Below are positions 21,110 through 32,708 of a stretch of 64,000 nt of DNA, in pieces. The stretch is from the NCBI RefSeq assembly GCF_000721235.1, contig NZ_JOFH01000008.1, forward strand, positions 135,391 to 199,390. The letters are read 5' to 3'. The stretch is from Streptomyces olivaceus. Lineage in GTDB: Bacteria; Actinomycetota; Actinomycetes; Streptomycetales; Streptomycetaceae. Both the position numbers and the translations under genes were made by a program. The stretch's first letter is position 1; each line of letters begins with the position of its first letter. The notes beneath the pieces are model-generated. The model saw nothing but the letters and a program-made list of their open reading frames with translations. It was not told the DNA's origin and ran no database searches.

Positions 21110-21148
21110 GACCGCGGGCCGCCGGAGGTTGTCCGGCGGCCCGCGGTC
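21110..21148 (-). terminator. Hairpin between oppA and oppB (attenuator / mRNA stabiliser)
   Basis: Perfect 17-base arms, 21110-21126 (GACCGCGGGCCGCCGGA) and 21132-21148, with a 5-base loop GGTTG. It stands in the 108-base gap after the binding-protein gene and before the first ATP-coupled membrane gene. Hairpins here commonly let the binding protein be made in excess by stopping or protecting part of the transcripts. Confidence 0.75.
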
Positions 21149-21199
21149 ACGCCGCGCCGGCCTTCACCTGCCTTTCGTGCCGTACGGCGGGTGTACCGG

Positions 21200-22996
21200 T
21201 TACTTCGAGGAGGACTTCAGGCCGATGTTGACGAAGTCGTACATACCGCTGTAGCCGTCCGAGGTGTAGACGTTGCCCACGCGGCTGGAGCGCCAGTTGA
21301 TGAACTTCTCGAAGACGAAGGGCAGGTAGTACGCGCCCTCCATCACCTTGTGGTTGATCTGCTTGGCGATGTCGGCCTTGGCCGAGTCCTCCAGCTCCGT
21401 GCCGTACTTGTCGAACAGCCCGTCGATCTCCTTGTCGTCGATGAGGGCGTAGTTGTTGTTGCCGCTCTCCTGGATGAACTCGCTGTTCCACAGCGGCTTG
21501 CCGTAGCCCTGGACGGACGGGAAGTCCGGGCCCCAGCCCATGATGATGATGCCGTAGCCCTTCTTCTTCACGTTGCTGGGGCTACCGATGATGCCGGCGG
21601 TCTGCGAGCCGTCGTACTGGTCGATGCCGACCTCGATGCCGACCTTCTTCAGCGACGCCTGGAGCGACTCGGCGGTGGCCACCTCGACCGGCTTGTTGTT
21701 GCGGACCGCGATGGTGGTCTTGAAGCCGTTCGGCTGACCGCAGGCCTTCAGCTCTTCCTTGGCCTTCTCGATGTTGCCGTTCTTGTTGGCACCGGCCATC
21801 TCGTACGGGTCGTACTTCTGGGCCTCGGAGCCCGGCACCGCCGGCGGCAGCATGTTGGTGCCGATGTCGCCACCGGCCTGCGGGCCGCCCCGGGCGGTCT
21901 GCAGCGAGACGTGGTCGGCCCCGTAGAGGACGGCCTTGCGGCAGTGGATGTTGTCGAACGGCTTCACGCTCTGCGGGAAGACGGCGTAGCGGATGTAACC
22001 CGAGACCGGGTTGTCCACGTTGCCCTTGTGCTCCTTCAGGGCGGAGGTGCGGCCCTGCGGCGACAGACCGGTCTGGGCCAGGTCGATGTCGTAGTCGCCG
22101 GCGATCAGGCGCTGGTCCAGCTCGTTCGCGTTGGTGAAGAACTTGATCGAGATCTTGTCCGGGTACGCCTTGCGGACCGGGTCAGAGTCCTGCTTCCACT
22201 CGGTGTTGCGGACCAGCGTGAGGTCCTTGCCCGGGTTGTAGGACTCGAACTTGTACGGGCCCGACGAGAACGGGTGCAGACCGTACTTGGACTTGGTGTC
22301 CTTGTCCTGGCGGACCGGGGACGCCGAGGTCAGCGCGAGCATCTCCTCGAAGTCCGAGTTGGCCTCGGGCAGCTTGAAGACGATGGTCTTGTCGTCCGGG
22401 GTCTCGATCGACTTCAGACCGAGCTTGTCCGCGGACTTGTCCTTGTACGGGCCCTCGTACTTGCCGTCGGGGTCGAGCACCTCCTTGAGGTACGTCGGAC
22501 CGCCGGCCAGCACGTCCTGCGCCCAGCCGCGCTCGATGCCGTACTTCACGTCCTTGGACGTGATCGGCTTGCCGTCCTCCCAGGTGACGCCGTCACGCAG
22601 GGTGTACGTGTAGGTCTTGCCGTCGTCCGAGACCTTGGCGACGTCGGTCGCGAGGTCGGGCGAGACCCCCGCGCCCTTCTCACCCGGTGCCGGGGTGTTC
22701 GTGACGAGCTGGCGCGCGTAGTAGCGGGAGAAGTTCCACATGAAGCCGTAGTAGCCGCGGGTGGTGTCCCACGAGTCGGCGTCCTGGGTGCTGGCGAACT
22801 TCAGCTCGCCGCCCTTCTTGACCTGGTCCGCCTGGGCGATCTTGTTGTTCGCAGCGTCGAAGCCGGCCGCGCCGTTCTTCGATCCCCCGCTGTCGCTGTC
22901 ACCGCCGCCGCACGCCGCCGTGGTCAGCAGCGCGGCGACCACTGCGGCAGCGGCCATGGCCTGCTTGCGCCGCCCTGAGGTGCGTTGGGTAGTCAC
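21200..22996 (-). CDS. oppA: Oligopeptide-binding lipoprotein OppA type (SBP family 5)
   Basis: Extracytoplasmic solute-binding protein of the dipeptide/oligopeptide class, 598 residues. Lipoprotein signal: MTTQRTSGRRKQ, a hydrophobic core, and a lipobox ending TTAAC with Cys29, followed by a Gly/Ser/Asp linker. Family landmarks are PDLATDVAKVSDDGKTYTYTL, LRDGVTWEDGKPITSKDV and GIERGW. The start is GTG 22996 with GGAGG about ten bases upstream. It lies 75 bases downstream of oppC and before the hairpin, the usual place for a highly expressed binding protein. In Streptomyces such importers can take up developmental or nutrient peptides; which peptides cannot be read from sequence. Confidence 0.94.
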   Translation of the reverse strand: MTTQRTSGRRKQAMAAAAVVAALLTTAACGGGDSDSGGSKNGAAGFDAANNKIAQADQVKKGGELKFASTQDADSWDTTRGYYGFMWNFSRYYARQLVTNTPAPGEKGAGVSPDLATDVAKVSDDGKTYTYTLRDGVTWEDGKPITSKDVKYGIERGWAQDVLAGGPTYLKEVLDPDGKYEGPYKDKSADKLGLKSIETPDDKTIVFKLPEANSDFEEMLALTSASPVRQDKDTKSKYGLHPFSSGPYKFESYNPGKDLTLVRNTEWKQDSDPVRKAYPDKISIKFFTNANELDQRLIAGDYDIDLAQTGLSPQGRTSALKEHKGNVDNPVSGYIRYAVFPQSVKPFDNIHCRKAVLYGADHVSLQTARGGPQAGGDIGTNMLPPAVPGSEAQKYDPYEMAGANKNGNIEKAKEELKACGQPNGFKTTIAVRNNKPVEVATAESLQASLKKVGIEVGIDQYDGSQTAGIIGSPSNVKKKGYGIIIMGWGPDFPSVQGYGKPLWNSEFIQESGNNNYALIDDKEIDGLFDKYGTELEDSAKADIAKQINHKVMEGAYYLPFVFEKFINWRSSRVGNVYTSDGYSGMYDFVNIGLKSSSK

Positions 22997-23071
22997 GATC
23001 TCGGATCCTCCGGATTAGATGAGAGACCCCGTGTAGGTGCCACGGGTCGCTTGCCGCGGTACGGCAGCAGG

Positions 23072-24079
23072 TCAGCGGGAACCCTTCGGGTCCAACGCGT
23101 CGCGTACGCCGTCACCGAAGAGGTTGAAGGCAAGAACGGTGATGAAGATCGCCACGCCCGGGATCACCATGTACATGGGATCCGACTGGTAGTAGTCGAT
23201 CGCGCTCGACAGCATCTGCCCCCAGGACGAGGTGGGCGGCTTGACGCCCACGCCCAGGAAGCTGAGTGCCGCCTCGGTGAGGATGTTGGTGGGGATCATC
23301 ATCGTCGTGTACACGATGATCGGCGCCACCAGGTTGGGCAGCAGTTCCTTGAACAGGATGTAGAACCGGCCGGCTCCCAGGGAGCGGGCCGCCTCCACGT
23401 ACTCCCGCTCACGCATGGAGAGCGTCTGGCCGCGCACCACGCGACCGATGTAGGGCCAGCCGAAGAAGCCGATGACGAGGATCATCACGAACAGGCGCAC
23501 GCCCGTGCCGCTGAGTCCCAGCATGTCGTTCGGCATGACCGAGACCAGCGCGATGATGAAGAGCAGCTGCGGGAAGGCCAGCAGACCGTCCATGATGCGG
23601 CTGATCAGGGCGTCGACCCAGCCGCCGAAGAAGCCGGCGAGGACGCCCAGGACCGTGCCGATGATCACGGCGACGACCGCGGACAGGAAGCCGACGAGCA
23701 GCGAGATCCGGGCGCCGTGGACGATGCGGGCGAAGATGTCGCGGCCGTTGACCGGCTCGACGCCGAGCCAGTGGTCGCCGCTGATGCCGCCCAGGGAACC
23801 CGTGGGCGTGCCGAACAGCGGGTCGATCAGGTCCTCGTGGTAGGCGTCCGGGTCCTGCCCGACGATGTTGGTGATCAGCGGCGCGAGAATCGCGACCACG
23901 ATGAGGACGAGCACCACGATGCCGCCCGTCAGGGCGAGCTTGTCCCTCTTCAGGCGCTCCCAGGCGATCCGGCCCAGGGAACGCCCCTGGACCGCCTTCG
24001 CGTCGGCGCCGGCAACCGCCGCTTCCTCGGCCGCACTCGGGGCCGCTTCCGCGGTCGGCTCGTGCAATGGTGCCGTCAT
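23072..24079 (-). CDS. oppC: Oligopeptide ABC importer permease OppC type
   Basis: Second permease half, 335 residues. A ~40-residue cytoplasmic lead (rich in Ala/Glu) precedes the OppC N-terminal motif GRIAWERLKRDKLALTGG, followed by six hydrophobic segments and the EAA loop REREYVEAARSLGAGRFY. The ATG at 24079 has GAGAGGGG upstream; the longer open frame is rejected because it lacks homology. First gene of the operon, so the gene order is C-A-B-D-F rather than the common A-B-C-D-F. Confidence 0.95.
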   Translation of the reverse strand: MTAPLHEPTAEAAPSAAEEAAVAGADAKAVQGRSLGRIAWERLKRDKLALTGGIVVLVLIVVAILAPLITNIVGQDPDAYHEDLIDPLFGTPTGSLGGISGDHWLGVEPVNGRDIFARIVHGARISLLVGFLSAVVAVIIGTVLGVLAGFFGGWVDALISRIMDGLLAFPQLLFIIALVSVMPNDMLGLSGTGVRLFVMILVIGFFGWPYIGRVVRGQTLSMREREYVEAARSLGAGRFYILFKELLPNLVAPIIVYTTMMIPTNILTEAALSFLGVGVKPPTSSWGQMLSSAIDYYQSDPMYMVIPGVAIFITVLAFNLFGDGVRDALDPKGSR

Positions 24080-24262
24080 CTGGCAGGGACCCCTCTCAAC
24101 CGGCGGTAGCCGGCCCGCACTTGCCGCGGTAGCGGCGTGATCAGTCCGTCGTACAAAGGAGCGAGACTCCACCCCTTGCAGCGGGAGTCTTCAACGCTTT
24201 GGCGATCTGTAGCCAGACTTGACGGGGAATGGATGCGCAACCGTGATGCTGTTTGAGGTGTT

Positions 24263-24287
24263 CCGTTATCCGGACAGCGGGTAACGG
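24263..24287. promoter_or_regulatory. Inverted repeat in the opp upstream region
   Basis: CCGTTATCC (24263-24271) pairs with GGGTAACGG (24279-24287) around GGACAGC: nine pairs including one G-T. It lies in the 326-base stretch 24080-24405, which holds no supportable gene and must contain both the opp promoter and the end of the sseB-like transcript. It could be either an operator or a terminator. A 67-codon minus-strand frame at 24141-24344 is open but lacks a ribosome site. Confidence 0.4.
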
Positions 24288-24405
24288 GGGCCGGACGCGT
24301 ACGAGTTGGGACATGAGGGACAGTGCGGGGCATTGTGCCGCCATCTACGCGCGAAGATTTCCGCCGGTCACCCGGGGGCCGGACGGGCGGTGTGGTGCGC
24401 GCGGG

Positions 24406-25203
24406 TCAGTACCGTCCCCCGGCGGGAGGGTAGCCGTACCCGCCCGCCGGTGCCGGGGCGGCGGCCGGCGCGTGGGCCTCGCGGTCGTAGAAGGGCCGGG
24501 CGCGGGCCCGCAGCCACATGGCGACCGGGTCGTGGGCGTCGGTCATCGCGACCGTCGACACCGGCAGCCCGTCCGGCACGGCGCCGACGGACTGCTGCAT
24601 CATCCCGCGCACCGCGTCGACGGCCGGCGGGGACGTGTCGTACACGTCGAGGCCGATGGCCAGGTACGGCGCGCCCAGCGCGGGCTGCACCCAGGCACGG
24701 CGCAGCGCCCGGACTGCGGGGGTGCGGTGGGCGTTCTGCGCGAGCAGGGCGTAGAACTGGGGGATCTCGATGGCCGGTTCGGACAGACTCAGCGGCCCCG
24801 CGGGCTGGCGGTCCAGGCCGGAGGCGATGCGGCGCAGGTCGAGCCAGGGGATGCCGACGCCGCCGCCGGGGGCGTGCGGGTTGAGCCAGAGTCCGTAGTG
24901 GTCCGGGTAGAGGGCGCGGGCCGCCTCCAGGCCGTCGACCACCTCGTACGACCGGTTCCAGCCGCTGGCCGACAGCTCCTGGGCGGAGGTGACGCAGGGC
25001 GCGTAGCCGTACCCGTCGACCTCCATGTTCCCGTACTGGGCGTCCGGGGAGCCGGACTGGCCCTGCCACAGCAGCATCCAGACCTGGCCGGACGTGGGGG
25101 TGGCGAGCGCGCGCAGCAGGGCCTCGTAGGCGTCGTAGCGCCCGGGGGTCACCTGGCGCAGCATGTGCTCGACCTGCCCGGTCGTGGTGCCGCTGGCGCT
25201 CAC
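24406..25203 (-). CDS. SseB-like protein (enhanced serine sensitivity family), copy 1
   Basis: 265 residues related to SseB. A probable N-terminal SseB domain (ALATPTSGQVWMLLWQG ... EVDGYGYAPCVTSAQEL ... GLWLNPHAPGGGVGIPW) is followed by an SseB C-terminal-like domain (YLAIGLDVYD, STVAMTDAHDPVAMWLRARARPFYDRE). The tail is Ala/Pro/Gly-rich. E. coli SseB was named for serine sensitivity when altered; its molecular role is not established. GTG start with GAAGGGG upstream. A paralogue lies immediately upstream (25429-26202), sharing the xDPVxxWxRxRxRPFYxR C-terminal signature, so the two arose by tandem duplication. Same strand, 225-base gap. Confidence 0.8.
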   Translation of the reverse strand: MSASGTTTGQVEHMLRQVTPGRYDAYEALLRALATPTSGQVWMLLWQGQSGSPDAQYGNMEVDGYGYAPCVTSAQELSASGWNRSYEVVDGLEAARALYPDHYGLWLNPHAPGGGVGIPWLDLRRIASGLDRQPAGPLSLSEPAIEIPQFYALLAQNAHRTPAVRALRRAWVQPALGAPYLAIGLDVYDTSPPAVDAVRGMMQQSVGAVPDGLPVSTVAMTDAHDPVAMWLRARARPFYDREAHAPAAAPAPAGGYGYPPAGGRY

Positions 25204-25428
25204 GCGTATCGCCCCTTCGAGAAGTTCCCCGGTTTCGGAACCAGCTTAAGGCTCCGCCGGGCCGGCGGGGTCTCAGCGCTCGGGGGGGGGTGCCGGGTCC
25301 TCCGTCCGCGGCTCGCTGCGGCTTCTCGCGCCCACGCGGCGGAGCCGCACATCCCGCGGCCCGGCGCCCCCGGGCCGGCCGCACACGCCGCAGCCCCGCG
25401 CCCCGGGCCGGCCGCACCAGGCCGGCGT

Positions 25429-26202
25429 TCAGAGGTCCCGTTGGTAGAACGGGCGGACCCGGTCGCGCATCCAGTCGCAGACCGGGTCGTGGGCCGCCTC
25501 CAGGAGGACCAGGTTGACCTGCCAGGGCACCGGGGACGCGGTCAGGGCGCGGCCGAGGGCCTCCAGGGGGAGGGCTCGGGCGTCGCCCTCCCAGTGGGTC
25601 AGTTCGACGCCGACGAACATGACCGGGCCGGCGGTCTCGATCGCGGCCAGGCAGCGGCGGGCGGTGCGCACGACGCCGGTGGCGGCGAACTCCCCACGGG
25701 CCGCGGCCAGGAAGTCCACCGGGTCGTCCTGCCAGTCCGGTTCGAAGAGGCGCACCCGGCCGCCGGAGTCGGGTCCGTCCAGCGCGGTGCGTCCGGAGCG
25801 GCAGAGTTCGGCCACCGCGGGCGGCGGCAGCGGGGCGCCGACCACGCCGTCCGGGTTGACGGCGATGCCCACCTGCGGGGGCAGTCCGCGGGCGAACTCC
25901 ACGGCCGGGGCCACGGTGTACGCCATGTGCGCCCCCGCGACCCGGCGGAGCTGCTCCTCCGAGCTGAACACCGGCACGTAGGCCTGGCCGTCGATCTCCA
26001 GGGAGGGCAGGTCGAGCGGGCCGCTGTCGGGGCCGCCGCCGCTGGGCAGCGGGACCCAGACGAAACTGCGGGCGAGCACCTCCACGATCCGGCCGCCGGC
26101 GCCGGGTGCGCCGAAGGAGGCGGACAGCACTTCCTCCAGCTCGTTGCCGGGCCATCCGCCGTGCGGGTGGGGGTGGGGGTGCGCCTGTGCCGGGAAGTCC
26201 AT
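25429..26202 (-). CDS. SseB-like protein (enhanced serine sensitivity family), copy 2
   Basis: 257 residues. A His/Pro-rich N terminus is followed by an SseB N-domain (SFVWVPLPSGG, DGQAYVPVFSSEEQLRRVAG, VGIAVNPDG) and a C-domain (FVGVELTHWEGD, VNLVLLEAAHDPVCDWMRDRVRPFYQR). It shares the C-terminal signature with copy 1 but is diverged elsewhere. A start at 26202 is supported by a GGTAGG ribosome site. It lies about 1.2 kb from a serine/glycine gene cluster controlled by a glycine riboswitch, which suggests a real link to serine metabolism (inference). The 225-base gap to copy 1 holds only GC-rich direct repeats. Confidence 0.83.
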   Translation of the reverse strand: MDFPAQAHPHPHPHGGWPGNELEEVLSASFGAPGAGGRIVEVLARSFVWVPLPSGGGPDSGPLDLPSLEIDGQAYVPVFSSEEQLRRVAGAHMAYTVAPAVEFARGLPPQVGIAVNPDGVVGAPLPPPAVAELCRSGRTALDGPDSGGRVRLFEPDWQDDPVDFLAAARGEFAATGVVRTARRCLAAIETAGPVMFVGVELTHWEGDARALPLEALGRALTASPVPWQVNLVLLEAAHDPVCDWMRDRVRPFYQRDL

Positions 26203-26281
26203 CTGCCTACCTACCGCCTGCCTGATACCGCTGTTGCGGCTGAAAGGCTAACCCGTTCGGCCCAGCGGCCCGCGGGGTCCG

Positions 26282-26950
26282 TCAGCCGGTGAAGGCGATC
26301 CGGCGGAGGGTGTCGGCCGCCGCCCGGTCCAGGAGCACCGCCGAGGTGCAGCCGCCGGGCAGGGCCCCGTCGGTCACCGCGCGCAGCAGGCGGGTACTGG
26401 CCCTGCGGTGCCGCAGGAACGCGTACCGCGACACGCCCCGGCCGCGCTCGCGCTGGCCGGCGAGGGCCTCGCCGGGGGCGACGTCGAGGAGCAGCAGGTG
26501 CAGGGTGCCGCCCCGGCGGCGGGCCTCGCGGGCGAGCCAGGCGCGCACCCAGGCCTGGGTGCCGCAGTCGTGCACGACGACGCCCTCCCCGGAGCGCAGC
26601 GCGCGGCGCAGCCCGGCGTAGTGGGAGAGGCGGACGAAGGGGCGGTAGAGCGCGTACGGCACTGAGCGCGGCATGCGGCGGTCCCAGCGGTCGCGGGTGT
26701 CCTGCGAGTCGATGCGGAGTCCGCGCACGGTGCGCCGCATGAGCGTGGACTTGCCGCTGCCGGGCAGTCCGGTGATGACCGCCAGGTCCCGGGGCCCGAA
26801 GAGCAGGGCGTGCGGGCTGCGGCCGCCGCGGTCCCGGAGGTCGCGGACGACGGGTGCGGGCAGTTCGGCGCACGCCTCCGGAGCCGGAGCGGCGGGCTGC
26901 CCGGGCAGCGCGAGACCCGGGTTCGCGGCGTAGGCCGTGGTCCTGTTCAC
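26282..26950 (-). CDS. P-loop ATP/GTP-binding protein (AAA_33 / small-molecule kinase-like)
   Basis: 222 residues with Walker A VITGLPGSGKSTLMRR near residue 60, then DSQDTRDRWDRRMPR and YALYRPFVRLSHYAGLRRAL. The mid-protein strand GEGVVVHDCGTQ and the basic segment GQRERGRGVSRYAFLRHRR resemble zeta-toxin/AAA_33-like kinases that phosphorylate small molecules. The LLLLDVAPGEAL strand fits the P-loop kinase core. The true substrate is unknown. GTG start with GGGGAGGAC about eight bases upstream. Divergent from the riboswitch-gcvT unit and upstream of the SseB pair on the same strand (79-base gap), so possibly in one operon with them. Confidence 0.75.
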   Translation of the reverse strand: MNRTTAYAANPGLALPGQPAAPAPEACAELPAPVVRDLRDRGGRSPHALLFGPRDLAVITGLPGSGKSTLMRRTVRGLRIDSQDTRDRWDRRMPRSVPYALYRPFVRLSHYAGLRRALRSGEGVVVHDCGTQAWVRAWLAREARRRGGTLHLLLLDVAPGEALAGQRERGRGVSRYAFLRHRRASTRLLRAVTDGALPGGCTSAVLLDRAAADTLRRIAFTG

Positions 26951-27133
26951 CGTGATCGTCCTCCCCTGGGGCGGTGCACGAGCCGCCTCCCCGTCGAGTG
27001 TAAAGAGAAGGTAATGCGCGGGTCTCGCGTTTTGGTTCGCTTACTGCCACAAGCCGGTTACAGATCACGGTCTGCCGTCCGTCGGCCGGGCGTGCAATGA
27101 TGGCGGCGCAAACTGCATACCGGCCGTTCGAAT

Positions 27134-27332
27134 CCGCGCGGGAGAGTCCCCGGCCGTCGCCGGGGCGCCGAAGGAGCAAGTCCCTCCCTTGAATCTCTCA
27201 GGCACCGTTACCGCGCGGGCGAGGCACATCTGAAAAGCGGACCGCCCCCGATGGCGGTCCCACCCAAGGTGCAAGCCCAGTCCGCCGTACTCCGGTGGCC
27301 GCGGCGAACCTCTCAGGTTCCGATGACAGATG
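27134..27332 (+). promoter_or_regulatory. Tandem glycine riboswitch (gcvT element)
   Basis: First aptamer at ~27134-27218: P1 strand CGCGCGG, then GGAGAG, the GGCGCCGAAGGAGCAAG core, then TCTCTCAGGCACC and the closing CCGCGCG. Second aptamer at ~27227-27332: opens CATCTGAAAAGCG, has CCAAGGTGCAAGCC and AACCTCTCAGG, and closes with CAGATG at 27327-27332. The short linker between them is the normal tandem layout. The second aptamer departs more from consensus (GAAAAGCG in place of GGAGAG). It lies 46 bases before the gcvT start. In known cases glycine binding switches expression on; a GGGGAGG/CCTCGCCCC pairing just downstream (~27331-27352) may be the expression platform. Confidence 0.93.
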
Positions 27333-27378
27333 GGGAGGACCGACCTCGCCCCGTCCTGTCCTGGGAGACGACCGACCG

Positions 27379-28512
27379 ATGAGCAGTACCGAACTCCGCC
27401 GTACCGCGCTGGACGCCACGCATCGCGCGCTGGGCGCGACGATGACCGACTTCGCCGGCTGGGACATGCCCCTGCGCTACGGCTCCGAGCGCGACGAGCA
27501 CGTCGCGGTGCGCACCCGGGCCGGTCTCTTCGACCTCTCGCACATGGGCGAGATCACCGTCACCGGCCCGCAGGCGGCCGAGCTGCTGAACTTCGCGCTG
27601 GTCGGCAACATCGGCAGCGTGAAGCCGGGCCGGGCCCGCTACACGATGATCTGCCGCGAGGACGGCGGCATCCTGGACGACCTGATCGTGTACCGCCTGG
27701 GCGACACCGAGGCCGGATCTCTCCACTACATGGTGGTCGCCAACGCCTCCAACGCCCAGGTCGTGCTCGACGCGCTCACCGCGCGGGCGGCCGGTTTCGA
27801 CGCCGAGGTGCGCGACGACCACGACGCCTACGCGCTGCTCGCCGTGCAGGGCCCCGAGGCCTCCGGCATCCTCAAGGGCCTCACCGACGCCGACCTGGAC
27901 GGCCTGAAGTACTACGCCGGGCTGCCCGGCACCGTCGCGGGGGTCCCGGCGCTGATCGCGCGCACCGGGTACACCGGCGAGGACGGCTTCGAGCTGTTCG
28001 TGCAGCCGGCGCACGCGGTGGAGCTGTGGGAGGCGCTGACCCGGGCGGGGGAAGGCGTCGGACTGGTCCCGTGCGGCCTGTCCTGCCGCGACACGCTGCG
28101 CCTGGAGGCCGGCATGCCGCTGTACGGGCACGAGCTGTCCACGGCGCTGACGCCGTTCGACGCCGGGCTCGGCCGGGTGGTGAAGTTCGAGAAGGAGGGC
28201 GACTTCGTCGGGCGCGCGGCGCTGGCCGAGGCGGCTTCCCAGGCGGAGCAGAGCCCGCCCCGCGTCCTGGTCGGCCTGGTCGCCGAGGGCCGCCGGGTCC
28301 CGCGCGCCGGGTACCAGGTGGTCTCGGGCGGCGCGGTGGTCGGCGAGGTCACCTCCGGCGCCCCGTCGCCGACGCTGGGCAGGCCGATCGCCATGGCGTA
28401 CGTCGACCCCACGCACGCGGCGCCGGGCACGGCGGGCGTCGGTGTGGACATCCGGGGCAGCCACGAGCCGTACGAGGTCGTGGCGCTGCCGTTCTACAAG
28501 CGCCAGAAGTAG
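27379..28512 (+). CDS. gcvT: Glycine cleavage system T protein (aminomethyltransferase)
   Basis: Transfers the methylene carbon from the lipoyl arm of H protein to tetrahydrofolate and releases ammonia. 377 residues. Family features in order: [36 protein letters not shown], the folate-binding core [21 protein letters not shown] and DFVGRAAL; it ends LPFYKRQK. The ATG at 27379 lies just beyond a glycine riboswitch; an open frame reaching back into the riboswitch is rejected. First gene of a gcvT-gcvH-glyA-sdaA series. gcvP is not in the window and must lie elsewhere. Confidence 0.97.
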   Translation: MSSTELRRTALDATHRALGATMTDFAGWDMPLRYGSERDEHVAVRTRAGLFDLSHMGEITVTGPQAAELLNFALVGNIGSVKPGRARYTMICREDGGILDDLIVYRLGDTEAGSLHYMVVANASNAQVVLDALTARAAGFDAEVRDDHDAYALLAVQGPEASGILKGLTDADLDGLKYYAGLPGTVAGVPALIARTGYTGEDGFELFVQPAHAVELWEALTRAGEGVGLVPCGLSCRDTLRLEAGMPLYGHELSTALTPFDAGLGRVVKFEKEGDFVGRAALAEAASQAEQSPPRVLVGLVAEGRRVPRAGYQVVSGGAVVGEVTSGAPSPTLGRPIAMAYVDPTHAAPGTAGVGVDIRGSHEPYEVVALPFYKRQK

Positions 28513-28657
28513 CCTCCGCCCCCCGGCCCCTCAGCCCCTCCGAGCTTCAGATCGGAAGCGCCCGGAAGAGACCGGAACCGGTCACCGGGCGGCACCGCCC
28601 CTCAGGGGGCACCACCCCTTCACCAGCCGCTCCCCCGCGTACAGGAGAATTCAGGCC

Positions 28658-29035
28658 ATGAGCAACCCCCAGCAGCTGCGTTACAGCAAGGAGCACGAGT
28701 GGCTGTCGGGCGCCCAGGACGGCGCCTCGACGGTCGGCATCACGGAGCACGCGGCCAACGCGCTCGGTGACGTCGTCTTCGTGCAGCTTCCCGAGGTGGG
28801 CGACTCGGTGACCGCGGGCGAGACCTGCGGCGAACTGGAGTCGACCAAGTCCGTCTCCGACCTCTACTCCCCCGTCTCCGGCGAGGTCGCCGAGATCAAC
28901 GAGGACGTCGTCAACGACCCGTCGCTGGTGAACAGCGCGCCCTTCGAGGGCGGCTGGCTGTTCAGGGTGAAGGTCACGGACGAGCCGGCCGACCTGCTCT
29001 CCGCCGACGAGTACACCGCCTTCACCGCCGGCTGA
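28658..29035 (+). CDS. gcvH: Glycine cleavage system H protein (lipoyl carrier)
   Basis: 125-residue lipoyl-carrier protein that shuttles the aminomethyl group between P, T and L proteins. The lipoylated Lys64 lies in [15 protein letters not shown]. The start motif [10 protein letters not shown] and the end segment [14 protein letters not shown] are standard. AGGAG precedes the ATG at 28658. It lies 145 bases after gcvT and 15 bases before glyA, in the same orientation. Confidence 0.97.
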   Translation: MSNPQQLRYSKEHEWLSGAQDGASTVGITEHAANALGDVVFVQLPEVGDSVTAGETCGELESTKSVSDLYSPVSGEVAEINEDVVNDPSLVNSAPFEGGWLFRVKVTDEPADLLSADEYTAFTAG

Positions 29036-29050
29036 GGAGACACGGACCGC

Positions 29051-30313
<1,263 letters not shown>

Positions 30314-30329
30314 ACACCGCGCCCCGGGA

Positions 30330-30367
30330 CGGGGCGCCGCACCCGCCACAAGCGGCCCGGCGCCCCG
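30330..30367 (+). terminator. Hairpin between glyA and sdaA
   Basis: CGGGGCGCCG (30330-30339) pairs perfectly with CGGCGCCCCG (30358-30367) around an 18-base loop in the 99-base glyA-sdaA gap. It could partly terminate riboswitch-driven transcripts before sdaA, or protect the upstream message. Confidence 0.5.
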
Positions 30368-30412
30368 CCCGCGGCACACCCCTCTGCACCACCCCCGTTC
30401 TGAGGAGTCCCC

Positions 30413-31780
<1,368 letters not shown>

Positions 31781-31890
31781 GGAAACGGACCCCGGCCTTT
31801 CACGGCCGTGAGGGGTGAGGTGTTCGCCCTCCGCGTCCATGATCACGCCACGGCGACAGCGCCCGTCTGCCCGCCGCCGGCCCCTTTGGG

Positions 31891-32547
31891 TCAGCGGTCC
31901 TGGAACGTGTCAAGGGCCACGGCCTGGGCGACGGCCAGGCGGGGGTCAAGACCGGGTATGAGGATGTCGACCACGTAGCGGTCCCGCAGCCCCCATTTCC
32001 TGTCCACCTTCAGCACCTGCTTGCCCCCCGTCTCGAAGTCGAAGTGGTACGGCCACAGGAACGGCACCAGGTCCAGCGGCAGGAAGTCCCAGACGCGGCG
32101 GAGCACGGCCACGAACCGGTTGCGCTCGCGGCCGACGGCGGACGGGAATCCGGGCTCGTCCAGCACCCAGGTCGAACGCACCAGTGAGGCGATCTCCCGC
32201 TCCTCGAAACCGCCGACCAGGTCGCCCTCCGCGTCCCACACGTCGTAGCCACCGCCGGCACCGCGAAGGCCGCGCTCCTCGATGGTGAACAGCACGCGGG
32301 TCCCGGACGCGTCGGCGTGGAAGGTGATCTTCTCCTTGAGCGAGAGGTGCTTCACCTCGGCGCAGGCCAGGACCTCGCCCTGCGAGCCGTCCGGCATCAG
32401 CTCGCTCACCGTGTAGCGGCCGGCCTTGAGCCGGTTCTCCTGCCGGACGGTGAAGCGCCTGCCGGTCCACTGTCCCGCACTGCCCACTGTTCCACTCCCT
32501 GAGCCGTCGTTCCCTGTGCCGCCGCCGAGCGCGTCCGGCGGAGCCAT
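31891..32547 (-). CDS. LURP-one/tubby-C2-like (scramblase-related) protein
   Basis: 218 residues from the probable start MAPPDALGGGTGND at 32547. After a Gly-rich lead comes a run of beta-strand-like segments: RRFTVRQENRLKAGRYTVSEL, EVLACAEVKHLSLKEKITFHAD, WDAEGDLVGGFEEREIASLVRSTWVLDE and KQVLKVDRKWGLRDRYVVDI. It ends with the hydrophobic helix DPRLAVAQAVALDTF. This strand pattern with a buried C-terminal helix is that of the LURP-one-related / tubby-like / phospholipid-scramblase superfamily. No function can be given. An open 38-codon extension upstream is weaker. It diverges from a sensor kinase gene (162 bases between starts). Confidence 0.6.
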   Translation of the reverse strand: MAPPDALGGGTGNDGSGSGTVGSAGQWTGRRFTVRQENRLKAGRYTVSELMPDGSQGEVLACAEVKHLSLKEKITFHADASGTRVLFTIEERGLRGAGGGYDVWDAEGDLVGGFEEREIASLVRSTWVLDEPGFPSAVGRERNRFVAVLRRVWDFLPLDLVPFLWPYHFDFETGGKQVLKVDRKWGLRDRYVVDILIPGLDPRLAVAQAVALDTFQDR

Positions 32548-32708
32548 CGTCACCGGACCGCCCGCCCTGCGGCAGTCTCCATAAGTCGTCACCCGTAACG
32601 ACCAAAGAAGACAGGGCCCCCAGGAAAGCCGGGGACCCACTTTCGTCGCGCGAGACCGCACCGAAGGGAGGATGCGGGCGCCCGAGAGCAGCCGTTTATC
32701 GTCTGCGC

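Noticed and set aside
24141..24344. 67-codon minus-strand frame upstream of oppC
   Set aside because: No ribosome site, overlaps the probable opp promoter and hairpin, no recognisable motif.
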